NCBI GenBank assembly: GCA_965226245.1 | Contig: CBDDCL010000015.1 | Span: forward strand, 7,006,001-7,070,000 | Source: CBDCYS01 sp965226245 | GTDB taxonomy: Bacteria > Acidobacteriota > Terriglobia > Bryobacterales > UBA6623 | Reading direction: 5' to 3' | Length of the DNA stretch: 64,000 nt | Shown: positions 1-7,921 of the stretch, piece after piece | Layout of the letters: each line of letters opens with the position of its first letter | Position numbering within the stretch: the stretch's first letter is position 1 | The notes under the pieces: model-generated | What the model was told of the DNA's origin: nothing | Databases searched by the model: none | What the model saw: the letters and a program-made list of their open reading frames with translations, nothing else | Translations under genes and position numbers: made by a program

Positions 1-2
1 AG

Positions 3-62
3 TCGACGGTCGCAGACTGGTTGTCCACCCAGTTCGACGCTGAACAAATGTTACCCGACTAG
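3..62 (+). CDS. C-terminal tail of an unidentified gene (partial)
   Basis: An open frame runs in from the window edge and stops at TAG 60-62, giving about 19 residues that end in QMLPD. It is too short to assign. From there to the IS1634-type remnant (63-192) I see nothing identifiable. Confidence 0.3.
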   Translation, partial: STVADWLSTQFDAEQMLPD

Positions 63-192
63 CGAGGATCCTATCGGCCGGATCTGACGCAACTCCCTTT
101 CTATCAGACAATTGCACAACCGGTGCCCCGAAATGAGTAGGGACGTGACTTCGACTTTGCGGGATACCTGCTTCTGACTCCGGGCCTCCGCC

Positions 193-1469
193 TTAGCCCA
201 TGTTCGCGCTTAGGCCTGCTAACTGATTGAAAAGGCGGGGGCGGTTTTTGGTTTTGGTCATGGTTTCCAGGCCGGCGGGCGGCGGCGGGTCGAGTTGTTG
301 CGACAGGCCCAGCACCCGCAGCACTTCGGCGGCCTGGCGGCTGCCGCGCGTGACACAGCGTTTGCGCCGCTGGCCCAACTCCAGTTCGCCCACCCGCACC
401 GTCTCCAGGGCCCGCCAGGCCGCCGCCGAGGACAGCCCGCTGCCCGCTGCTCGCAGCTTCTTCTCCAGGGCGCGGTCCAGCAACAACGCCAGCGCCGCCA
501 CGAAGATATGCGCCCGCACCCGCTCGTCGCGGCGGTGATAGACCGGCCGCACCTGGAGCAAACCCTTCAACCTAAAAACGGCAGTTGGACGTTCTAGCAT
601 TCGTTGTAACATATTGAAAGAACGTATCTTATGTGCTGATATTGCAACTGCGGAGCAGTTGCAATCTTCACCCGCCGGTCCCCGATGACACTCGGGTCCA
701 ACTGACGTCTCGTCACAAGGTTGGGGCGGTTCGAAGACGACCAACTGCCGTTTTTAGGTTCAACTGCGCAAAGCCGCGCTCCACTTCGTTGAGTTCTTTG
801 TAGGCCGCGACCGCTTCCAGCGGCGTCAGGTCCTTCTCCTCGGTCTGAATCACATACTTGCCCTCCAACAACTGCTCGCGGGCGAAGTTCACCTCATGCT
901 CGGCGTAGTGGAACTCGCCTTGCCGCAACTCCCACTGAAAGTAGCGATGACCGTGATGGCGTCCCAGAATCGCCGCCGCCGCCGCGCCGATCTTCTCGGG
1001 CTGCTTCAGCGCTCCCCGCTCGACCCGCTGCTGGAGACGCTCCAGCTGCTCCCGCACCCGCTCGCGGGCCTGTTCCCGCCGCGCCTGCTCGTACTGCTGG
1101 CGCTCCTCGCTGTCGACCACGAACACCCGCACCCCCTGCCGCTTGCCCGGCCACCTCCTGCACCCGCGTGCGCGGCGGCTGCGCCTTCTCTGAAGCCGTG
1201 ATACCCGCCTCACACTCTTGCCACCCGTCCTTCGCCAACGCCTCTTCGATATAGTCGGCAATGTCTTGGCGATTCCTGCGCTGCAGACCCATCAGATACC
1301 CTTGTCCGGCTTGGCGCAACTGCTCCAGGTTGCCCAGCGTCACCATGCCGCGGTCGCCGACCCACACCACGCGCTGCAGCCCAAAGCGGCTCCGCAGGTC
1401 TGCCACTACCTCCAGCAAGGTCGCCTGATCCGGGCGGTTGTCGGCGAAGACCGGTCCAAAGTGGTCCAT
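193..1469 (-). pseudogene. IS1634-family (IS4 superfamily) transposase, decayed
   Basis: The minus strand encodes the middle and C-terminal parts of an IS1634-type DDE transposase. Recognisable stretches are VVWVGDRGM, then YKELNEVERGF, then RPVYHRRDERVRAHIFVAA. The first third of the protein is missing; the reading starts abruptly at 1469. A one-base frameshift near 1130-1150 separates the first part from the second, and a 188-bp MITE (571-758) splits the VERGF and RPVYH segments. Removing the MITE and one copy of its target duplication restores VERGFAQLKGLLQVRPV in frame, so the MITE jumped into a then-continuous gene. The element is inactive three times over. Confidence 0.85.
571..758. mobile_element. 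188-bp MITE with 18-bp terminal inverted repeats
   Basis: The termini at 571-588 and 741-758 are perfect 18-bp inverted repeats (CCTAAAAACGGCAGTTGG). They are flanked by the 5-bp direct repeat TTCAA at 566-570 and 759-763. Inside, 641-665 is a perfect 11-bp-arm hairpin with loop GGA. No transposase is encoded, so this is a non-autonomous element. Its parent is not identified; a 5-bp duplication fits several DDE families such as IS4, IS1634 or IS1380. It interrupts the IS1634-type transposase. Confidence 0.88.
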
Positions 1470-1470
1470 C

Positions 1471-1504
1471 GTGTCCCTAAGAAGAACGTGTCCCTAAGAA
1501 GAAC
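1471..1504. repeat. Two tandem copies of a 17-bp unit
   Basis: GTGTCCCTAAGAAGAAC occurs twice head to tail (1471-1487 and 1488-1504), exactly where the transposase remnant loses similarity. It may be leftover IS-end sequence; no function can be assigned. Confidence 0.6.
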
Positions 1505-1545
1505 AGGAATAGATAGCGTGAAGTGTCGTAAGTCATTGAAAAGAT

Positions 1546-1633
1546 TGGTGCCCGGGGTGGGAGTCGAACCCACACGGTGCATAGCACCAAAGGATTTTAA
1601 GTCCTTTGCGTCTACCAGTTCCGCCACCCGGGC
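1546..1633 (-). tRNA. tRNA-Leu (anticodon TAA)
   Basis: On the minus strand the sequence folds as a class II tRNA. The acceptor begins GCCCGGG, a D-arm follows, and the anticodon loop CTTAAAA contains TAA. There is a long variable arm, the T-arm GGGTTCGACTCCC and an encoded CCA (1546-1548). Its 5' half (1590-1633) is repeated exactly at 43590-43633, making this gene the attachment site of the 42-kb island. Because an integrase lies immediately upstream of the 5' end, the promoter now driving this tRNA is probably supplied by the element. Confidence 0.97.
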
Positions 1634-1635
1634 AT
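1590..1635. repeat. Left attachment-site repeat in tRNA-Leu
   Basis: These 46 bp are identical to 43590-43635. They run from the anticodon stem of tRNA-Leu to two bases beyond its 5' end. Identity stops abruptly on both sides (position 1589 A versus G; 1636 T versus C), as expected of an attL/attR core. Confidence 0.88.
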
Positions 1636-1645
1636 TCCTTTAGAA

Positions 1646-2782
1646 TCAATGACTTAACTTCTTAACGTCTCTGCTCGACTTAGTGGTTGTGGTGAGTTTT
1701 GTGGGTACCTCACTCCTTGAGGCGTTCGGGTTGAGCGCCGCCATGCTCTCGACTGCCTTCTCCATCGACTCCGGAGTCGGATGCACATATAGCTGCGAAA
1801 CGAGCACAGTTGAGTGTCCCATCAACTTCATGATAGTGAAGGCGTCTGCCCCACCTTCCCCCAGCCGTGTCCCGTAGGTGTGTCGGAAGCTGTGCGGCAC
1901 GAAATCCTTAGTCAGCTTTAGGGTATCGCGCAACTTCGAGTGTTGCTGGTTCAGCCAAGTTTGATAAAGCGGTCTGCCGTCGCTACGTGTGAAGACGTAA
2001 CCCTGCTGCGCGGGTCCGCGCCGTTTCAGCATCTCGACTGCGCGAGCCGTCAAGGGAAGGTTGCGCTTCTTGGCGTTCTTTGCGTTTTCCGCTCGGATGG
2101 TCACGTAGCCGAACCTTGCCCCCGGCGCTGGGGTTAGGTGCACATCGGGCCACTCTAGCAATCTGGTCTCCCGAACCCGCAAGCCTTCGTCGAGCATCAG
2201 GATAGCGGGGTCCCTCAGGCTTTCGGGAGCCATCTCCAGGTAGAGGTTCTCGTGCTCGAAAGATAAGACGAATTCGCGCTTATGCTCGCCCCGGAGCATC
2301 TTTATTCTTGGCACTCGGTCGATGACCTTCCACTTTTGGGCAAGCCGCAGAAGTCGCCTCAGAGTTGCTAACTCGCGGTTCACCGAAGCTACAGACAGGC
2401 GCTTGCCGCGTCGGCTTGTCTGGTTGCGTCGGTGCTGTTTGAAGGCGTCTACGAGGGCCTCGTCGATGGAGCTGAGCCGACAACGAGCCAGGGGTTCGTA
2501 GTCGAGCACGTAGCGAAGCTTTGCCTTGTAGAACTCGATGGTGGAGGGCTTGTCGCTGCAGTCAGTCTCTATGGCTTTAACGAAGCGGTCCTCGAACTGT
2601 CGCAACGTAGGGATGCGGGCTCGGTCCCGAATGCCGACTTCGCCCTTGGCCAGAGCCGTCTTGTGGGCAGCCTCCATCTGCTCAGCAACCCGCTTGTTTG
2701 TTTGCTTCGTGGGCTGGCGGATGCGCTCAACCCTCCAGACGAATTCGTACCAGTAGAGCCTGCCTCGTTTGTAGACGGACAT
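1646..2782 (-). CDS. int: Tyrosine site-specific integrase of the tRNA-Leu island
   Basis: This 378-residue protein catalyses integration and excision by strand exchange at an att site. The N-terminal arm and SAM-like core-binding domain occupy about residues 1-160. The catalytic domain follows, with Arg202 (GLRVRE), a Lys near 237, His297 and Arg300 (HSFRHTYGTRL), His323 (MGHST) and the nucleophile Tyr332 (SQLYVH). All catalytic residues are present, so it looks intact. Its stop codon lies 11 bp from the tRNA-Leu repeat, the classic int-att arrangement, and the gene lies inside the repeat-bounded interval. It reads toward the tRNA. Confidence 0.95.
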   Translation of the reverse strand: MSVYKRGRLYWYEFVWRVERIRQPTKQTNKRVAEQMEAAHKTALAKGEVGIRDRARIPTLRQFEDRFVKAIETDCSDKPSTIEFYKAKLRYVLDYEPLARCRLSSIDEALVDAFKQHRRNQTSRRGKRLSVASVNRELATLRRLLRLAQKWKVIDRVPRIKMLRGEHKREFVLSFEHENLYLEMAPESLRDPAILMLDEGLRVRETRLLEWPDVHLTPAPGARFGYVTIRAENAKNAKKRNLPLTARAVEMLKRRGPAQQGYVFTRSDGRPLYQTWLNQQHSKLRDTLKLTKDFVPHSFRHTYGTRLGEGGADAFTIMKLMGHSTVLVSQLYVHPTPESMEKAVESMAALNPNASRSEVPTKLTTTTKSSRDVKKLSH

Positions 2783-2879
2783 GCGCGCCTTTCATCGTCT
2801 ATTGTCTCAAACCCGCCGATTAACGGGGGATTATGGCTTGAGGCGGAGCGCACCCCGTCCACCAGCTCGGCCTGCCGGT

Positions 2880-3302
2880 TCACCCATGACTGACTGGCTC
2901 GCCGAGCGTAGGCTCGACACCGGGGCCGTTTGTAGCACCGTCCGCACCATTCAAAGCGGACAGTATCGGCAGCCGAATCTTTGCGAGAAGCTCCATCAGC
3001 TTCTTGCCGGGTTCCAAAGCAGCCTCAGGAGGTTCATCGACGTAATGGAAGTCCACCGTCTTGCGCTTCGGGTAGACGTAGTGGCCTAGCTCCAAGAACA
3101 TCCGGGCTCGAAGCTCGACCGGGTGGCTCTCGTTCATGGCAATCTCTGCCATCCCACGAATGGGGTTGCAGCCAAGCTCGTCTAGAATCTGAGCCGCTTC
3201 CTGGGTTCGCTTGTTCGGAGTCCCTGGGGCGCGACCGCCGGTCTTGTACCCCGAGTGCCATCTACTTGCCTCTACTTTAGACGACGTTTTTCGCCGGAGC
3301 AA
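2880..3302 (-). CDS. Phage/MGE-associated small protein, possibly terminase-related
   Basis: The 140-residue product begins with a basic segment and a GGRAPGTPNKRT motif of the kind found in phage small proteins. A helical region follows (VELRARMFLELGHYVYPKRK). Similar sequences often lie beside terminase genes, but I cannot assign a function with certainty. The only available start is TTG at 3302, right at the junction with a foreign TIR-gene fragment, so the N-terminus may be truncated. It lies 97 bp upstream of the integrase on the same strand and may be co-transcribed with it. Confidence 0.6.
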   Translation of the reverse strand: MLRRKTSSKVEASRWHSGYKTGGRAPGTPNKRTQEAAQILDELGCNPIRGMAEIAMNESHPVELRARMFLELGHYVYPKRKTVDFHYVDEPPEAALEPGKKLMELLAKIRLPILSALNGADGATNGPGVEPTLGEPVSHG

Positions 3303-3468
3303 ATCTCACAGCATTCCTGTTCTCGGACGGTTGGGAGAGCGGCTACCGGGCGGAAATTCGCTCACAGCTCGCGGCTGATTTCACCGGGCTGGAGAAGGAT
3401 GACCGGAAGTTCGAGGCGCAGAGATGGATGAGGGAGCCACGGAGAAGCCGCCGAAGCGGAAGTTGTAG
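3301..3468 (+). pseudogene. TIR-domain C-terminal fragment (array unit 1)
   Basis: The frame begins abruptly with LTAFLFSDGWESGYR and continues QLAADFTGLEKDDRKFE. This parallels the C-terminus of the next unit (GYLFSGKWKSG, then RLAADFTGWESDDRTFE). After a small indel near 3422 the alternative frame ends PPKRKL with TAG at 3466-3468, matching the PPERRL ending of unit 2. The following 22-bp spacer and start of unit 2 resemble the spacer between units 2 and 3, so this is the remaining tail of a tandem gene copy. Confidence 0.8.
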
Positions 3469-3490
3469 TGAAGGGTGGCAGAATGGGTCT

Positions 3491-4593
3491 ATGGCTAATC
3501 CGGAGCATGTGCAGGTTCTCAGACAAGGGGCCGATGTGTGGAACCATTGGCGGAAAGAAACCTCTCAGACCCGACCGGACTTATCAGGTGCCGACCTCAG
3601 CGGCCTGACCCTAACTAACATCGACCTGACCGGTGCGGCAGTCCATGGGGCGAGTTTTCGTGGGTCGTTTCTTTCTCAGTGCCACTTTGGCCATAGCACT
3701 TACACGTGGGACATTCCGGCGGGCGCTAGGGGCATCAGTCGGCTTGGTATCGACCTCCGAGGAGCGGACTTCTCCCTGACGAATCTTCTGTCTGTGGAGT
3801 TCAACCTTGCGCTCATGGACGGAGTAAACTTCGAGCGAGCTGAGTTGGGAGCATGCGCTTTTCTAGACGTCAATCTCAGACGAGCGAGCTTCAGCTCGTG
3901 CGTCTTTCATCCCGGCAACGGTTTCGTTGCCGCCAATCTGGGCTACGCATCTGGTTTAGACAGCGTGCAGCACCTCGGTAGCACAACGCTCGACCACTTG
4001 ACTCTTGGGCTCTCCCGCAATCTTGATAAAGGATTCCTTCGAGGGTGTGGGTTATCCGAAGCATTAATTGACTACCTCCTTCGCTCTTCGACGACCCTTT
4101 GCATTTCTACTCCTGCTTTATCAGCTACAGTCACGCGGACAAGGCATTTGCCCTACGAGTCCACGACACCCTCCAAATGCGCGGCATTCGCTGCTGGCTC
4201 GACGAGAAGCAGCTGCTCCCCGGAGACGACATCTACGAGCAAGTCGACCGCGGGATTCGACTCTGGGACAAGGTCTTGCTGTGCTGCTCTGAGAATTCCC
4301 TGACGAGTTGGTGGGTGGACAACGAAATCGACACAGCTTTCGAGAAGGAACGCCAGCTGATGAAGGAACGCGGAGAGAAGGTCCTGGCACTAATTCCCCT
4401 GAACCTCGATGGTTACCTGTTCAGTGGCAAATGGAAGAGCGGGAAGGCCCGCCAAGTCCGGTCAAGGCTGGCAGCAGATTTCACCGGCTGGGAGAGCGAC
4501 GACCGGACGTTCGAGCCTGAAATTGAGAAGGTCATTCGGGCGCTGAGAGCGGGTGAGAACGCAAGAGAAGGGCCGCCGGAGCGGAGGCTGTAG
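3491..4593 (+). pseudogene. Pentapeptide-repeat/TIR protein, single frameshift (array unit 2)
   Basis: The N-terminal part (ATG 3491, MANPEHVQVL) contains pentapeptide repeats such as ADLSGLTLTNIDLTGA and further A(D/N)LxxxxF units. The frame breaks near 4077. Restoring one base gives DYLPSLFDDPLHFYSC and leads into a TIR domain (FISYSHADKAFALRVH, ENSLTSWWVDNEIDTAFEKE) ending at 4593. The Glu of the WVxxEI motif, the usual NADase catalytic residue, is present. An ATG at 4099 could start the TIR part alone (164 aa). TIR domains of this type typically cleave NAD or signal in antiphage defence; that role here is inferred. It sits immediately upstream of a HEAT-NACHT gene. Confidence 0.82.
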
Positions 4594-4616
4594 CGGAGAG
4601 CTGGCAGAATGGGTCT

Positions 4617-4809
4617 ATGGCCAACCCGGAGCACCTGGCGATTCTGAAGCAGGGGGTCAAAGCGTGGAATCGGTGGCGGAGTGAGAACCCCGACTTGAGC
4701 CCCTTTCAGCGGCTCGACTTGACGGCGCTCTTGTTGTAGAAGCCGACCTTCGGGGAGCGAATCTTCAAGACGCCAACCTTTCGGGAATCAAAGCTGTGAG
4801 AACCAATTA
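4617..4809 (+). pseudogene. Pentapeptide/TIR N-terminal fragment (array unit 3)
   Basis: ATG 4617 opens MANPEHLAILKQGVKAWNRW, closely matching the start of unit 2 (MANPEHVQVLRQGADVWNHW). The frame stops at TAG 4737-4739 after about 40 codons. Pentapeptide repeats continue in another frame (ADLRGANLQDANLSGI) until 4809. The TIR part is absent. The 23-bp spacer to unit 2 resembles that between units 1 and 2. Confidence 0.8.
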
Positions 4810-4866
4810 GAGTGTGCCGACTTTTCTTCCACGATATCCAACGAAAAGTAATAGAATTCGAACAGC

Positions 4867-7653
4867 ATGTCTTTGCGGTCACTGCTTCGAGTTGCTGCCT
4901 TAGCGGCGACGGCTCTCGGATGTTTGCTGGCACAGACGGCGCGTGATGTTCCGCAACTGATACAGCAACTCAAAAGCGACGCCTCCGACGTTCGCAGCGC
5001 CGCCGCCGAGGCCCTGGGCCGCATCGGAGCCGACGCTGTCCCCGCTCTCATCAACGCCCTCCAGGACGACCACGTATACGTTCGCCTCTACGCCGCTCGC
5101 GTCCTGGGCCGCATCGGAGCCGACGCCAAAGACGCCGTCCCCACTCTCGTCGCTGCTCTCCAAGACGACAACGAATGGGTTCGCGCCGTCACTGTGGAAG
5201 CCCTACGCAACATTGGACCCGACGCCATTGACGCAGTGCCAGCCCTCGTCTCCGGCTTCCGGGATGACGACAAAAACATTCGTTATTCCTTTGCCAGGGC
5301 CGTAGGCTTCATCGGAGCCGCAGCGGTTCCCGCTCTCGTCGCTGCCCTCCAAAGCGAGCACGAAAAGGCTCGCGTCCATGCCGCCCAGGCTCTGGCCGAA
5401 ATCGGACCTGACGCCAAAGAGGCCGTCCCGGCTCTCGTCGCTGCTCTCCAGGACGAGGACGAGGACGAAGAGTGTCGCATCCTCTCTGCCGGGGCACTCG
5501 CTAGCATAGGCGCAGCCGCAGTTCCCGCTCTCATCGCTGCCCTCCAAGACGACGACAAATGGGTTCGCCTCCACGCCGCGAGTGCCCTGGGTAACATCGG
5601 AGCCGATGCCAAGGAGGCCGTCCCTGCTCTCGCCTCCACCTGTCAAGACGACGATGAAGACGTTCGCGGCTCTGCCGTCAAAGCCCTGGGCCTCATTGGA
5701 GGCGGCGACGCCGTCTCGGCTCTTATCATTGCCCTTCAAGACGACGACTACGACGTTCGGGATAATGCAGCCGCTGGATTAGTTCTCATCGGACCTGACG
5801 ACGCCAAAGAGGCTGTCCCCGCTCTCATCGCTGCTCTCCAAGACGGAGATGTTCGTAATGCCGCCTCAGCCCTGGCCAGCATCGCAAAGGGTCTGCAAGA
5901 TAACCGCTCTGTGGATGCCATACCAGAATTGGCTGAGGCAGAGCTTGCGCTCGAAAACGCGGGTTATGACGACCAAGCTGAAGACGTGCGCAGAGCCGTC
6001 GAGGCGCTAGAGGCGTTTGAGAAAAACCTATGGAGCACCCGAATCGCCCAGTTTTTCAGTTGGGCGAAAGGGCACCCATGGTGGGCGACTGCGCTTTTCC
6101 TGCTAATCGCCTATCTGGCGTGGTTCCTGATACTTCGGTTCGGGGTATTGCCGCGTGCGCCGCTCAGGCTCCTCCGTTGGAATGAAAACCTCGCGACACT
6201 GGACTACAAGCTGCCCAAGTGGGCGGGCGAAGCCACCGTCTCCTTTAGCAAAGTGGTGCTCATCGGCTTCTATCATTACCACCCGCGTTTGTTAGAAGCC
6301 TGGGTCGGGCATCATGCAAATCACGCCCGCCAAAAACTGCATTCACTCGAGACGGCTCAGCTCCGGAAAACGTACGTGCCCCTGCCTGTGCGCATGGATG
6401 GGAAGGTCGTAACCGAACTCACGGCGGAACTGCTTCAGCAAACCTGCGCACGGAAGCGCTGGTGCTTGCTCTTGAAGGGAGAAGGAGGGCTCGGAAAGAC
6501 GACGCTGGCCCTGCAGATGGCGCGATGGGCGTTGGCAGAGAAACCTTCCGAGCGCTTGTGCCGCGACCGGCAAATGCTGCCGGTGCTTCTTGAGCCGGGG
6601 CTGGGCTTCGATGTACGCCAGGACATGGCCATTTTCAAGAGTGAAATCAGGGGGCGCTTGCGAATTCTCGTCGGAGCTGAGAAAGCGATTCCTGAAGGCT
6701 TACTCGAAAGACTGCTGGAGGACCGGCGGGTGCTCGTCATTCTCGACGGGCTTTCCGAAATGTCCACATTGGCCGGAGGGCCCGGCACGGCCCACCCGCA
6801 GAACCCTGACTTTTCAGTCAATGCGCTGCTCGCCACTTCGCGCGTTGAAGAGAAGCTAGCCCAGGACGCGACTATCCAGCCGCAACGAATCGATACGAAT
6901 CACTTGCTGCCGTTCATCAATGCCTACTTGACCGAGGCGGGCTGCGAGGAGCTGACGGATTCTGAGTTGTTCGAGGCAAGCCGACGATTGGCTGACTTGG
7001 TCACGATGGTGACCGGTATCACGCCGCTGCTCGGAAGGCTCTTTGCCGAGCAACTTGTTGGCCTGCAGGACCGTGGAGAGTCGATTGAAAAGCTGCCCCG
7101 GAGCGTCCCGGATTTGATGCTCGAGTATCTCAACTCGCTGAATCGGCAAAGAGAGCAAGAAGACCCGGACGACCCCACGGTCCATGCGGCTGCAAAGATT
7201 GCCGCCTGGGAATGTGTGAAAGAGACATTCAAGCCCGGACAGTCAGGCACGAAAGCGCGGATACGGGAGGCACTCATCGGTGCCGAATTGAGCGAAACGC
7301 TACTGGAGGACTTGGAGCAGCGGCTGCGAATTGTGAAGACAGTCGGTGCCGGCAAGTTGCACGTTCAGTTTGAGCTGGACCCGTTGTCGGAGTATCTGGC
7401 GGCACTGACAGTGGTGGAAGACAATGCGGGCAATGAGGGGCAGTGGCGGGAGTTTCTGAACGAAGCGGATGCAAAGCCAGGCGCTCCCGAGACCATCCAG
7501 GGATTTCTGGCGGCTGTACGCGATTGTTGCTTGGCAAAACCAAAACACGAGGTTCCAGGATTTGTAGCAGATGAACTGGCGAAGCGTGTCGGCCTGGACT
7601 CCGAAGTGCTGGAAGCGGCCAAGCGGAAGCGGCGAGTTCAGCCTCGCTGGTGA
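4867..7653 (+). CDS. HEAT-repeat / membrane / NACHT-type STAND ATPase
   Basis: This 928-residue protein has an apparent Sec signal (residues 1-23, ending near LLAQ). About ten HEAT/PBS-lyase-like repeats follow (residues ~27-345; core AVPALIAALQDDD...VR..AA.ALG.IG), then one membrane segment (about 405-423) and a P-loop NTPase. Walker A is GEGGLGKTT (538-546) and Walker B is VLVILD (622-627), with downstream helical regions typical of NACHT STAND proteins. The predicted layout puts the HEAT sensor outside the membrane and the ATPase inside. Such NTPases often act as immune switches; function here is inferred from the TIR genes just upstream. The last ~10 codons are IS21 sequence, so the native C-terminus is lost. 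No clear ribosome-binding site precedes the ATG. Confidence 0.85.
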   Translation: MSLRSLLRVAALAATALGCLLAQTARDVPQLIQQLKSDASDVRSAAAEALGRIGADAVPALINALQDDHVYVRLYAARVLGRIGADAKDAVPTLVAALQDDNEWVRAVTVEALRNIGPDAIDAVPALVSGFRDDDKNIRYSFARAVGFIGAAAVPALVAALQSEHEKARVHAAQALAEIGPDAKEAVPALVAALQDEDEDEECRILSAGALASIGAAAVPALIAALQDDDKWVRLHAASALGNIGADAKEAVPALASTCQDDDEDVRGSAVKALGLIGGGDAVSALIIALQDDDYDVRDNAAAGLVLIGPDDAKEAVPALIAALQDGDVRNAASALASIAKGLQDNRSVDAIPELAEAELALENAGYDDQAEDVRRAVEALEAFEKNLWSTRIAQFFSWAKGHPWWATALFLLIAYLAWFLILRFGVLPRAPLRLLRWNENLATLDYKLPKWAGEATVSFSKVVLIGFYHYHPRLLEAWVGHHANHARQKLHSLETAQLRKTYVPLPVRMDGKVVTELTAELLQQTCARKRWCLLLKGEGGLGKTTLALQMARWALAEKPSERLCRDRQMLPVLLEPGLGFDVRQDMAIFKSEIRGRLRILVGAEKAIPEGLLERLLEDRRVLVILDGLSEMSTLAGGPGTAHPQNPDFSVNALLATSRVEEKLAQDATIQPQRIDTNHLLPFINAYLTEAGCEELTDSELFEASRRLADLVTMVTGITPLLGRLFAEQLVGLQDRGESIEKLPRSVPDLMLEYLNSLNRQREQEDPDDPTVHAAAKIAAWECVKETFKPGQSGTKARIREALIGAELSETLLEDLEQRLRIVKTVGAGKLHVQFELDPLSEYLAALTVVEDNAGNEGQWREFLNEADAKPGAPETIQGFLAAVRDCCLAKPKHEVPGFVADELAKRVGLDSEVLEAAKRKRRVQPRW

Positions 7654-7921
7654 GGCTGCGCAGCAGCTTGCGGTCGAGACCGCGCGCATGGCGGAAGTCG
7701 ATGTCTTCGACCGCCGCCGAGAGCTTGAACTTAGCGCTGGCCAGGCGACGGGCCAAGGCGCGGTTTTCTTTCCAGATCCACTGCTGGTCGACCAGCAAGC
7801 CAAACCGTTCTTCAAAGCTGAGGCTGGCGATCTCGGTGTCTTCTTGCTGCTGGCGGAAGGCGTCCGCCATGCCGTTGAGCTTCATCGTGTAGAGCTTTTC
7901 CAAAGTTTGTTGCGTTAGCAT
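7636..7921 (-). pseudogene. istB: istB helper ATPase, 3'-truncated
   Basis: The frame starts MLTQQTLEKLYTMKLNGM at 7921 and reads through the typical IstB N-terminal region (FEERFGLLVDQQW, then ARGLDRKLLRSL). It then runs into antisense HEAT-NACHT sequence after about 94 residues. The AAA+ Walker motifs are gone. Its ATG overlaps the istA stop codon, the usual IS21 translational coupling. Confidence 0.88.

Noticed and set aside
193..744. A separate 183-codon gene at the left edge
   Set aside because: Its first ~50 codons are MITE sequence and the rest is the transposase C-terminus, so the start is an artefact of the insertion.
3428..3490. An upstream start for the pentapeptide gene at 3428
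   Set aside because: The extra codons are the tail and spacer of the preceding array unit; the conserved MANPEH start at 3491 also recurs in unit 3.
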